Origin: an uncultured Nitrospirales bacterium
Lineage (GTDB): Bacteria > Nitrospirota > Nitrospiria > Nitrospirales > UBA8639
NCBI GenBank assembly: GCA_958295805.1
Contig: OY282373.1
Span: forward strand, 1,831,001 to 1,895,000
Reading direction: 5' to 3'
DNA: 64,000 nucleotides
The first letter of the stretch is position 1. Each line of letters opens with the position of its first letter. The notes below the pieces were generated by a model that was not told the DNA's origin, did no database searches, and was given only the letters and a program-made list of their open reading frames with translations. The position numbers were made by a program, and so were the translations under genes. Positions 1 to 7,522 of this stretch are shown one piece after another.

Positions 1-828
1 TTCTACACCACTCCAACCGCCATTCGCCTGCTCATGAAATACGGCGAAGACTGGCCCGGCCGCTACGATCTCTCCACCTTGCGCGTCCTGGGCTCCGTCG
101 GTGAACCCATTAACCCCGAAGCGTGGGAATGGTTCCATCGCGTGACCGGCGGAGACAAGCCGATCATGGACACGTGGTGGCAAACGGAAACCGGGGCCAT
201 TCTGGTGACGCCGCTTCCCTGCGTGCCGCTGAAACCCGGGTCGGCCACCCGACCCTTTTTAGGAATCGAAGCCGACGTCGTGGACAAGGCCGGCAACAGC
301 ATCGGCACGGGCGGCGGGTTTGCCGTCATCAAAAAACCCTGGCCCTCCATGATGCGCACGATTCACAACGATCCCGAACGCTACCTCGGCTACTGGAACA
401 ACATTCCCGGCTGTTACACCGCCGGCGACGTGTGTCACAAGGACGAAGACGGCTACTTCTGGTTCATGGGACGCGCCGACGACGTGGTCAAAGTCGCGGG
501 CAATCGTATCGGCACCGCAGAAGTGGAGAGTGCCCTCGTGAGCCACGAGAGCGTGGTCGAAGCCGCGGTGATCGGCAAACCCCATCAAACCGCGGGAGAG
601 ATGATCAAAGCCTTTGTGATTTTGAAGCAGGGAGAACGCGACACCCCCGACCTCATCACAGCCCTCAAAACGCACGTCCAAACGGAGCTCGGAAAAATTG
701 CGGTTCCCAGAGAGATTGAAGTTGTAACCGCGCTCCCCAAAACTCGTTCCGGTAAAATCATGCGCCGCGTCCTGAAGGCCAAAGAACTCGGCCAAGACCC
801 GGGCGACATTTCAACGCTGGAAGAATAA
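1..828 (+). CDS. acsA: acetyl-CoA synthetase, C-terminal part (5' end outside window)
   Basis: The reading frame is open from the first base, so this is the last 275 codons of an enzyme usually about 650 residues long. It makes acetyl-CoA from acetate, ATP and CoA through an acetyl-AMP intermediate, in the cytoplasm. The visible part covers the late adenylation domain ([12 protein letters not shown], then DTWWQTETG, the motif that contacts AMP) and the mobile C-terminal domain, ending with [11 protein letters not shown]. That motif carries the conserved lysine that is catalytic and often regulated by acetylation. [11 protein letters not shown] is the hinge between the domains. The TWWQTETG tryptophan favours acetate over longer acyl groups. 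No gene follows closely; the next feature is a dispersed repeat. Confidence 0.95.
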   Translation, partial: FYTTPTAIRLLMKYGEDWPGRYDLSTLRVLGSVGEPINPEAWEWFHRVTGGDKPIMDTWWQTETGAILVTPLPCVPLKPGSATRPFLGIEADVVDKAGNSIGTGGGFAVIKKPWPSMMRTIHNDPERYLGYWNNIPGCYTAGDVCHKDEDGYFWFMGRADDVVKVAGNRIGTAEVESALVSHESVVEAAVIGKPHQTAGEMIKAFVILKQGERDTPDLITALKTHVQTELGKIAVPREIEVVTALPKTRSGKIMRRVLKAKELGQDPGDISTLEE

Positions 829-877
829 CCCCTCACGAACGAAGCATGCAGAACGCTCAGATCATCCTTTCAACCGT

Positions 878-966
878 TGTCATGCTGAGCAACCCCCTGT
901 CATGCTGAGCAACGCGAAGCATCTCGCCGTTTATCAAGCAGACCCTTCGCGTTGCTCAGGGTGACA
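878..966. repeat. dispersed imperfect inverted repeat
   Basis: Two 22-base arms at 898-919 and 945-966 are reverse complements apart from two bases; both contain the 16-mer GCTGAGCAACGCGAAG or its complement with one change. A partial direct copy of the left arm lies at 878-893. A similar copy recurs at 51375-51396. This looks like a REP-type mobile palindrome placed after the acsA stop codon. A transcript could fold into a hairpin, but no T-run follows, so a terminator role is not supported. Confidence 0.7.
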
Positions 967-1187
967 AACTCGTATAGACAACAGGCATGGTGACATCTGC
1001 ATTGAACGTCAGGATTCATTGCAGATATTTTTTGGACTAATAAAACGGTCACATCTGGAGGCAATTTGGCTTTCCATACTAACACAACTATGATAATGCC
1101 CATGACAAGAGCTGCCACCACAAAAAAGTGTAAAGGACTAGCAACGGTTTTAATGAGGCGATACGCCCCTTCGCGAATATTATCCAT
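900..1187 (-). CDS. small single-pass membrane protein, C-terminus running into a repeat
   Basis: This is a 95-codon ORF of unknown function. The N-terminal 45 residues look real: a short amphipathic start (MDNIREGAYRLI), then one strongly hydrophobic helix at about residues 20-38, and an upstream AGAGAAG that could serve as a ribosome site. From about residue 70 onward the reading frame runs through the inverted repeat at 898-966, giving a composition unlike the first half. The original stop codon may therefore have been lost when the repeat was inserted. No family was recognised. It could be a spurious ORF; the hydrophobic helix is the main support. Confidence 0.4.
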   Translation of the reverse strand: MDNIREGAYRLIKTVASPLHFFVVAALVMGIIIVVLVWKAKLPPDVTVLLVQKISAMNPDVQCRCHHACCLYEFVTLSNAKGLLDKRRDASRCSA

Positions 1188-1292
1188 AGCGTCTTCTCTA
1201 AATTATGATCAGCTATCTAAAGGCCAAGCTTATCAGCGGCAATAGATCGCTCTGAAATTTGCTGCCCAGCAGTGTATCACCTGATTGGATGT

Positions 1293-2009
1293 TCATTTTC
1301 TGAGTGCTTTTGTGAGAACCTCTTTCACAAAGTCAGGAATATTCATTCCTGCCCGAGCCGCGTCGCTTTTCAGTTCTTCATACTTTACCACATCATCCCC
1401 CCGCCACATGAGATCGAGTCTCCTGATCTGTCGCATTGCAACGTGGGTGTAGTTCTCTGGATAGGCCCAGTAGCAAGACAAGCATACTTCTTTCTTTTTA
1501 TCCTTTTGCCAATTTTCGCAATGTTCACATGACCACGATTTGGCCCGATTGGCAGAGCCACATAGCAACATGAAATCGCCTGGATTCAATTCATCTGACT
1601 CTCCCGCAACCTCATACGGGACACGATGGTCAATCTGAAGTTCACGCGCATCAACCTCTTCAAGATAAATAAAGCAACAACAACCACACTGTTCAATAAG
1701 CTTTTCCTTGATTTCTTTTGAAAAACCAGTGCGCCCGTCGAATCGTCGAAACTGCACCCTTGAAGGATCAGCAAACCGATACGCAGCAATCTTGCGACCG
1801 TCAGGCCCCACGACCCTGAAAGTTTCGAGTGGAATTCCTCTTTCTCGAACGTCTCTCGCGGCTCTTGGTGGGTGGTTGTAACCGTATTTGGTCTTCAGAT
1901 CGTCTGTCGTGATGTGTCCGTGCTTAAGAATGTGATCAATAACCGTCTTAGGACGTTTGTCCGTAACGGACCGGCATAGTTCAAGAAACTCTTCAGGATA
2001 CTTTGCCAT
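1293..2009 (-). CDS. HNH restriction endonuclease (type II R-M partner)
   Basis: A 238-residue protein with a beta-beta-alpha-metal (HNH) nuclease core: LQIDHRVPYEV supplies the Asp-His pair and LLCGSANRAKSWSC the Asn line. Several CxxC pairs (CGCC, CEHC, CLSC) probably bind zinc. The N-terminal 60 residues resemble a small winged-helix unit (HILKHGHITTDDLKTKYG). It overlaps the 3' end of the Dam-type methylase gene by 17 bases, so the two are co-transcribed and probably form a restriction-modification pair: the methylase protects the site that this nuclease cuts. Recognition sequence cannot be read from the protein. Confidence is good for HNH nuclease and moderate for the pairing. Confidence 0.8.
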   Translation of the reverse strand: MAKYPEEFLELCRSVTDKRPKTVIDHILKHGHITTDDLKTKYGYNHPPRAARDVRERGIPLETFRVVGPDGRKIAAYRFADPSRVQFRRFDGRTGFSKEIKEKLIEQCGCCCFIYLEEVDARELQIDHRVPYEVAGESDELNPGDFMLLCGSANRAKSWSCEHCENWQKDKKKEVCLSCYWAYPENYTHVAMRQIRRLDLMWRGDDVVKYEELKSDAARAGMNIPDFVKEVLTKALRK

Positions 2010-2925
2010 ATTTCACGTTAGCTCCGAGAAGACGCATTTGTTCGGCTGTTTGGCTGCGATGAGTACGCGGCTGGACGCCAATTTTCTCTGCAAGCGAACG
2101 GGAAACGTAGAGTGATTCCACCGTCACGTCGTCACGCCCCAGGAGTGTTGCCTGTGATGACCGTCCGGCTTCAAGTTCAATTAAGGTAAGATCCAGGCAG
2201 GCTGGAAGCGGTTCACCATACGAACAAGTTCCGAGCCGACCATCGTAGCTAATCACGTAGCGAATCCCCCGCGTATTAAGCCGTTCAAGCGCAGTAACAA
2301 ATTCCTCAAACGAAACACCGGACAAGTATCGTGCGTCTCTATCTCCACAAACGCCTTGATAGGGAGGGTCCATATAGACAACGTCAGACTCTCTCGTGCT
2401 CGCAAGCACGTCGCGGTAATCAAATGACGTCACAACAGATTTTCCACGCATAAGCATTGACACCCCCAATATGTTTGCTTGCATCGTCTCGGGGCGGGTT
2501 CCAAGTCTTCTATTGTCGGGACTCTGATTGAACAAACCTTCAGAGTTGTAGCGGACGGAGCCTTTCACGCATCGTGCAAGCAAATAGAGAAGGAGACGAG
2601 CATCGTGCGTGCGATTAAAATCCTCACGGACACGATAATAATGCTCAATCGCGTCCTCAAACTCATCGCGCCATATCTGGCGGTAAAAATCACTAAGCTG
2701 TTTCGGTTGGTTGATGATGAGTTCAAGCAACTCAGCCAACGGCTTGTTGAAATCATTGAGCCAATATTCGCTCGCACGGTTTTGAGCCACACACGCGATG
2801 GAAATTGCCGCGGAACCTGCAAATGGTTCGACGAATCGTTCCATTTTTATCGGCAGGTATTGGAGAATGATGGACGCGAGGCTCCTTTTGCTGCCTTGGT
2901 ATTGAAATGGTTGTGGCAGTTTCAT
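1993..2925 (-). CDS. DNA adenine methylase, D12 (Dam) class
   Basis: N6-adenine DNA methyltransferase that transfers a methyl group from S-adenosylmethionine to a recognition-site adenine. Near the N-terminus it shows YQGSKRSLASII, the usual D12-class opening, then FVEPFAGSAAISI (motif I, AdoMet binding) and VVYMDPPYQG (motif IV, catalytic DPPY). Length, about 310 residues, is normal for the class. The ATG at 2925 is chosen because family members begin about eight residues before the YQGSK motif; an upstream TTG at 2985 would add 20 residues. It is followed by and overlaps the HNH nuclease gene. Both genes look like an insertion between acsA and the riboflavin region. Confidence 0.9.
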   Translation of the reverse strand: MKLPQPFQYQGSKRSLASIILQYLPIKMERFVEPFAGSAAISIACVAQNRASEYWLNDFNKPLAELLELIINQPKQLSDFYRQIWRDEFEDAIEHYYRVREDFNRTHDARLLLYLLARCVKGSVRYNSEGLFNQSPDNRRLGTRPETMQANILGVSMLMRGKSVVTSFDYRDVLASTRESDVVYMDPPYQGVCGDRDARYLSGVSFEEFVTALERLNTRGIRYVISYDGRLGTCSYGEPLPACLDLTLIELEAGRSSQATLLGRDDVTVESLYVSRSLAEKIGVQPRTHRSQTAEQMRLLGANVKYGKVS

Positions 2926-3045
2926 GGAAGTATGGTAGAGACAGCAGTGATTCTGGAGTATAAGCCGTTTGAAATTGTGAGCCAATAAATGGCGCGAACA
3001 CTCGTTGGTCTAAAAAATTCCATGGTTTCCTCGCTGAAGAGATCC

Positions 3046-3195
3046 CTATGGCTTCTTCCCCATGGGTTCACAGATGATCCAGGTTGTGCAACTCCATTCA
3101 TAGAATTGAATGATCAGCCACAATCCTAATGGGATGGCAATGGCTACAAACATGGCAAACAACAGGACTCGGACGGGAACGGAAGGTTTTTTCAT
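3046..3195 (-). CDS. short membrane protein, unknown
   Basis: A 49-codon ORF beginning MKKPSVPVRVLLF with one long hydrophobic stretch (AMFVAIAIPLGLWLIIQF), followed by a short Cys-containing tail (WSCTTWIICEP). A longer frame extends upstream but lacks protein-like character, so the internal ATG is preferred. There is no strong ribosome site. It lies between ribE and the methylase gene on the same strand. No family was recognised; single-helix small proteins like this are often missed by annotation. Confidence 0.4.
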   Translation of the reverse strand: MKKPSVPVRVLLFAMFVAIAIPLGLWLIIQFYEWSCTTWIICEPMGKKP

Positions 3196-3298
3196 GAATG
3201 GTAGAAATGAGGATGGCGTTCTTGTTCGCGAAACCCAAACTCCGAAACATTTTCGCCTTCCAAGTGTAGACTCACGGATTCTTTGAGATTCTGAATAG

Positions 3299-3928
3299 TC
3301 ACGATCGATCACCGGGAGTCTGTTTTTCCGGGAGCGTCCCGTTACGTTGGAGCAACCGCTCAACGTATTTGCCGATCAAATCCGATTCCAGATTAACGGA
3401 ATCACCCGGCTGTTTGCCCCCTAACGTCGTCACGTTGGCCGTATGTGGAACAATCGCCACGGACACGCCGCGTTCCGATACCGTATTGATGGTCAGACTC
3501 ACGCCGTCGATGGTGATGGATCCTTTTTGAATGCAGTAACGCAAAATGGCGGCCGGCACTTCGAACGTCAGCAACACCGTCCGGCCGTCTTGCGTGCGCT
3601 CCCGCAAAATGCCCGTCCCATCAACGTGGCCGGTTACAAGATGTCCACCGATCCGATCGTGCAACGTCATGGCCCGTTCCAGATTCACCGCCGTGCCCAC
3701 CGTCAACTCACCCAACGTCGTCACGCGCAACGTTTCGGTTGACACGTCAACGGAAAAGTCCGACGTCCCAATCTCAGCGGCAGTCAAACACGCTCCGGAA
3801 ACGCTCACGCTTTCACCCGGTTTCAGATCGTGGAGAATCGATGAAGCCATGATCGAAAGACGTGTCCCTGCCCGCCCGTGCTCACGGGATTGAACCACGC
3901 CCATTTCTTCGACGATACCGCTAAACAT
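3299..3928 (-). CDS. ribE: riboflavin synthase alpha subunit
   Basis: Catalyses dismutation of two 6,7-dimethyl-8-ribityllumazine molecules to riboflavin and a pyrimidinedione. At 209 residues it has the normal length. It begins MFSGIVEEMG and shows the two tandem lumazine-binding barrels: the first with GESVSVSGACLT, the second with KGSITIDGVSLT, and HLVTGHVDGTG at the junction. The start overlaps the stop of a tiny upstream membrane protein by eight bases (3921-3928), which implies translational coupling. The C-terminal tail after RNGTLPEKQ is short and variable. Confidence 0.95.
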   Translation of the reverse strand: MFSGIVEEMGVVQSREHGRAGTRLSIMASSILHDLKPGESVSVSGACLTAAEIGTSDFSVDVSTETLRVTTLGELTVGTAVNLERAMTLHDRIGGHLVTGHVDGTGILRERTQDGRTVLLTFEVPAAILRYCIQKGSITIDGVSLTINTVSERGVSVAIVPHTANVTTLGGKQPGDSVNLESDLIGKYVERLLQRNGTLPEKQTPGDRS

Positions 3929-4058
3929 CCTTTTTCTCTTTGTCGCCCTCGAAAAACACCATGCGCACGACCCACACGAACACGACCACCAACACCACGA
4001 CTCCGACCCCGGCCACCAAGCCGATGACTACGTCGCCCGTTGTCATGCTTTCTTCCAT
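3921..4058 (-). CDS. 45-residue membrane protein coupled to ribE
   Basis: Reading the minus strand from ATG at 4058 gives 45 residues starting MEESMTTGDVVIGLVAG. A single, almost uninterrupted hydrophobic helix of Val/Gly residues spans about 10-31, followed by RMVFF and a charged tail EGDKEKKDV. AAAGGA lies about ten bases upstream of the ATG, inside the short gap after the MFS gene. The stop overlaps the ribE start codon by ATGTTTAG, so ribosomes that terminate here could restart on ribE. Function is unknown; the position suggests a link with the MFS gene or riboflavin synthesis. Confidence 0.65.
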   Translation of the reverse strand: MEESMTTGDVVIGLVAGVGVVVLVVVFVWVVRMVFFEGDKEKKDV

Positions 4059-4081
4059 GCCTGGTTATCCTTTCTCGCCGT

Positions 4082-5299
4082 CTACGATGACGCGGTCCGG
4101 ACGATTGCCCGTTGACTGGTCAACGTCCAGAACCCCAGCGCCGCAATAAACTGGAGCCCCCCAATAATGGTGAATGCTCCAGTATAACTGATAGACGCCA
4201 CGAGCACACCCGCCAGGATCGGCCCGCCGGCGTGCCCCACGTCCATGATGGTGCCGCGCAAGCCCATGCCTGCGCCGACGTTGGCGGCGTCGGCCAAATC
4301 CGCGATCAAGGCGGCGGACGATGAGGTCACGACGGCTGCTCCAAACCCGAACCCCGCTGCGCAACAGAGCAACCACCCCAAGTGTCCAGCATGAGGAACG
4401 GTCATAATCATGACGCCACAGATGATGAGTCCCAGGGTAATCAAGGGGCGTCGCCCGACTCGATCCGATACCCGTCCCATCACCGGTTTGGCAAGAAGCG
4501 ACGTGATCCCTTGTATGCCGAAGAGGACTCCGCTTTCTGCCAAACTCAGCCCGATTGAAAGAGCATACAACGGCAAAAACGCCATGAGGGTGCCGTTGGC
4601 GACCATCTTCGCAGCCTCCGCGCCACCCGTCGCCACCATCTGCACGTGCCGTAACACGACGCGCAAGCCTTTCCATAGATTCGTCATGAGCACGTTTGGA
4701 TTCTGCTTCACCGGGGCCACCGGATCAGGATCGTACCGGCACAAGGCCAAGTAACACGTGAGGGCCGCTAACCCGAATCCTCCGGCCGTCAGGAAAGTCT
4801 GGTCATAGCCGGCCGAATCCACGATCCATCCGCCCAGCATCGGACCGGACAGTGTCCCGCCTTGGGCGGCTGCGGTATACCATCCCAAAGCCGTTCCTCG
4901 GCCTTGCGGATACATAGCCGCGACCATTGCCAGAACCAACGGGGTAAAGACGGCCGTGGCCAACCCATGCACGACGCGCAACGCGGCCAGAGTTTCGAGA
5001 TTGGTGACGAACGGATAGACAAACGGCGGCAGGGCAAAGGCCAATACCCCGACTCCCAGCAGTCGGCGGCGGCTCACGATATCCGACAGCGCACCCATCG
5101 GCAGTTTCAAGAACACGCCCGTGAGAGTCGAGGCCGCGACAATCCATCCCACTGCCACCGGTCCCGCACCCAAGGTTCCCGCAAACGGCGCCAATGCCGG
5201 TACCCGCACCAGGTTATAACTGACAAAAGAGCAGAACCCCACCGCACACAGGAGAACAAAAACCGGCATGGTCGTTCGTCTTCTACCCACGCGATCCAT
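4082..5299 (-). CDS. MFS transporter (drug-efflux-like)
   Basis: A major facilitator superfamily permease of about 405 residues with twelve predicted hydrophobic helices. Loop 2-3 carries KLPMGALSDIVSRRRLLG, matching the GxLaDrxGrkxxl signature, and the repeat in the second half is KPVMGRVSDRVGRRPLI. It should export small molecules by proton antiport in the inner membrane; the substrate is not readable. Start is uncertain: a GTG at 5341, ATG at 5299 and ATG at 5269 all lack a clear ribosome site. It lies directly upstream of the small membrane protein and ribE, so riboflavin-pathway or flavin export is possible but unproven. Confidence 0.88.
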   Translation of the reverse strand: MDRVGRRRTTMPVFVLLCAVGFCSFVSYNLVRVPALAPFAGTLGAGPVAVGWIVAASTLTGVFLKLPMGALSDIVSRRRLLGVGVLAFALPPFVYPFVTNLETLAALRVVHGLATAVFTPLVLAMVAAMYPQGRGTALGWYTAAAQGGTLSGPMLGGWIVDSAGYDQTFLTAGGFGLAALTCYLALCRYDPDPVAPVKQNPNVLMTNLWKGLRVVLRHVQMVATGGAEAAKMVANGTLMAFLPLYALSIGLSLAESGVLFGIQGITSLLAKPVMGRVSDRVGRRPLITLGLIICGVMIMTVPHAGHLGWLLCCAAGFGFGAAVVTSSSAALIADLADAANVGAGMGLRGTIMDVGHAGGPILAGVLVASISYTGAFTIIGGLQFIAALGFWTLTSQRAIVRTASS

Positions 5300-5484
5300 T
5301 CGTGCCGTTACCGTTTTTTTTCTCCCGAGTAGACGACACACTTCACGGTCCAGTTCCGAACGCCGTTTCGAGAGGCTTCGCCGGACTCACCAACGCATCC
5401 GGCGTTCTGACCGGTCTGATCGGTGGGGTTGGCCTTGCAGGAATGAGTGAACGCTTACAAGGATGACAGAGGAGGAGCCAGCTT

Positions 5485-7395
5485 CTAAAAACTGAAGATC
5501 AGACGGCCTTGGATACCGTAGTCCTTCCCGTCGCCTCGTCCGAGAGTCGCCTCTCCCGTGAGTTGAGCGGTCAGTTGGTCACTGGCGCCGAATTCGAGTC
5601 CCCCGCCGACCAAGACCGCGGTCTCGTCGTCGCCGGCGTCACCGGAGATGATCTGACCGGACCCGAGTGTGCCCGTGACCTTCTGTTCTTCAGCGAAATC
5701 CTTCTCTACGGTGACCCGCACGTTCGGCACGATCCAGACTTCACCGGATTCGAAACGGCTCGTCACTTGGCCGCCGACGTAGCCCACCACGCTGTCGATG
5801 GTCGTTTTGCGGACCGAGATTGCCATCGGCCCGGCGTCTTCCGTGTAGGGATCGATACGGGATTGAGATATACGCCCGCCGATCATCGGGCCGAACACGG
5901 TGTTTCCCACCTTGAAGTCATAGCCGCCGTTCAACAAGCCGAACCACGTATATCCGTCAACATCGGCCGACGCAGTGGGACGCGGCCAGAAGTAAGTTGG
6001 ACGTGAGAAATCGAAGTCGTCGGCGGAATAACCCAGTCCCACGTCTGCATAAGGCCCTCCACCCCCACTGCCGAAGGTCCCGTAGACCGTTGCGAAATAG
6101 CTTTCGAGGTCGGCGTCGCCGCGTCCACGGTCCAGCGACTGGTCAGCATTGGAATAGCCGACCGCGGCACCGGTCGCGACCAGTTGACTGAGTCGCCAGT
6201 CCATGCCCAGCATACCGGTCTTCACGGCGTAGTCAAAACCGCGACGAGTTGATTTGCTATCCCGGTCGCCGGAGCCGTAATCCCCCACGAGGTACAGCGT
6301 ATGATCCCCCATCTTTTCTTCCTGCGCTTCCCTGCCCATGGTGCGTCCAAAACGCATGGACAGCAGCCGCGACTGCACCAGACGCTGCTGCGAACGCAAC
6401 GAGAGGGTCGCAAGCATCGAACGTGAAGCCACGTCGGCGCCGGCGTCGGCCTTCATGTCCAGATACGCAGCCACGTATTCGGCGGTGATGCGATGAACGT
6501 GCGCGGTCGGGTGGATGTTATCGTAGAACAATCCGGAATTCGTTGCCTCAAGGGTTGAGCAATCACGGACCCCACCATCGAAATGGGGGCAGTAATCCTG
6601 CGTATTGGACAGCTTGTACAGCCCGGGGTTGTCCAACATGTCGTCGAACAGGTCGTCAAGAGCAACCAGCGTGATATCGACGCCAAGCCCGGTTTCAAGA
6701 CCATCGACCGTTTGCGCAAGCGCCGCATTGTGTGCCGCGGTCAACTCGCCGAACGCTTTACTCAGACCAAGGATTCGGCTCGCGGGCGTATAGCCCATGT
6801 TCGGCAGGTTGAGAACCACAAAATTCTTCTGACCGGCCCGCGCCAGCGTGCTGATGCCGGTTTTGATATTGCCGATGACCGTCGGCACCAGCGTTTGATG
6901 ATCGGTGCTACTCGCCCGGTTCTGATAATCGTTGCCTCCGATGAAGTAGACGGCCAGTGTGTTCGGACCGACTGCGCCGGCACTGACCGCCCGATCGACC
7001 TGATGAAGCGCATCCACCTTCAGCAAGTTGAATAACGCAGCCGCGCTCTGATGTGAGTTCATATCTCCCGACTCCGCGCCGCCAAAAGCAAAGTTTTCGA
7101 CGTTGGAATCGGGCACGCCACGCAAGCCGGGTAAGTGCTCCGCATACGTTGGACCGTTAGAATATCGGCCCTGGTAGTACGGGGGGCTGGGCGGCAGGAC
7201 CCACACCCCAGGATTTTGAGCGTTCAATGCTCTGGTAGCCTTATACAGTCTCTCTTTATCCGTCAGGCTGTCGCCAAAGAAAATGAGGCTGTTCTGCGCA
7301 ATGACCGGCTGACTTGCCAGCACGACCGCCAAGGCGGCGACGCCGGCACACGTCCAAACGACGCGACGTTCTTCCTTCGTGTTTGCAGATTGCAT
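5485..7395 (-). CDS. autotransporter with GDSL (SGNH) esterase passenger
   Basis: A 636-residue type Va secreted protein. ATG at 7395 is chosen because AGGAGGG sits eight bases upstream. Residues 1-34 form a signal peptide (hydrophobic VAALAVVLASQPVIA). The passenger is an SGNH hydrolase: FFGDSLTD supplies the nucleophile Ser block, FIGGNDY the Asn block, and YDNIHPT the Asp/His pair. The last 280 residues are a beta-barrel autotransporter domain with alternating Gly/aromatic strands, ending in Phe (GRLIFSF) as required for BAM recognition. Known relatives (EstA/EstP type) hydrolyse short-chain esters or lipids at the cell surface. It is divergent from the helicase gene. Confidence 0.92.
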   Translation of the reverse strand: MQSANTKEERRVVWTCAGVAALAVVLASQPVIAQNSLIFFGDSLTDKERLYKATRALNAQNPGVWVLPPSPPYYQGRYSNGPTYAEHLPGLRGVPDSNVENFAFGGAESGDMNSHQSAAALFNLLKVDALHQVDRAVSAGAVGPNTLAVYFIGGNDYQNRASSTDHQTLVPTVIGNIKTGISTLARAGQKNFVVLNLPNMGYTPASRILGLSKAFGELTAAHNAALAQTVDGLETGLGVDITLVALDDLFDDMLDNPGLYKLSNTQDYCPHFDGGVRDCSTLEATNSGLFYDNIHPTAHVHRITAEYVAAYLDMKADAGADVASRSMLATLSLRSQQRLVQSRLLSMRFGRTMGREAQEEKMGDHTLYLVGDYGSGDRDSKSTRRGFDYAVKTGMLGMDWRLSQLVATGAAVGYSNADQSLDRGRGDADLESYFATVYGTFGSGGGGPYADVGLGYSADDFDFSRPTYFWPRPTASADVDGYTWFGLLNGGYDFKVGNTVFGPMIGGRISQSRIDPYTEDAGPMAISVRKTTIDSVVGYVGGQVTSRFESGEVWIVPNVRVTVEKDFAEEQKVTGTLGSGQIISGDAGDDETAVLVGGGLEFGASDQLTAQLTGEATLGRGDGKDYGIQGRLIFSF

Positions 7396-7483
7396 GTTGC
7401 GCCCTCCTGATTGTGGCTTTTCAATTCGGTGAAAATATCTTACAGATTGCAGGAATGTCAAAGGCATTCACGTCTTGACGCCT

Positions 7484-7512
7484 TTGTGCTTTCAGTAAGA
7501 TATTGTTATACT
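7484..7512 (+). promoter_or_regulatory. putative promoter for split-helicase genes
   Basis: TTGTGC at 7484-7489 and TATACT at 7507-7512 are separated by 17 bases. The predicted start of transcription falls within a few bases of the ATG at 7523, and no Shine-Dalgarno sequence is visible before it. The mRNA may therefore be leaderless. The -35 match is weak. Confidence 0.3.
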
Positions 7513-7522
7513 TCTTTGCTTC

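Noticed and set aside
2479-2988. Plus-strand ORF of 169 codons over the Dam methylase
   Set aside because: It is antisense to clear methylase motifs and has no recognisable features.
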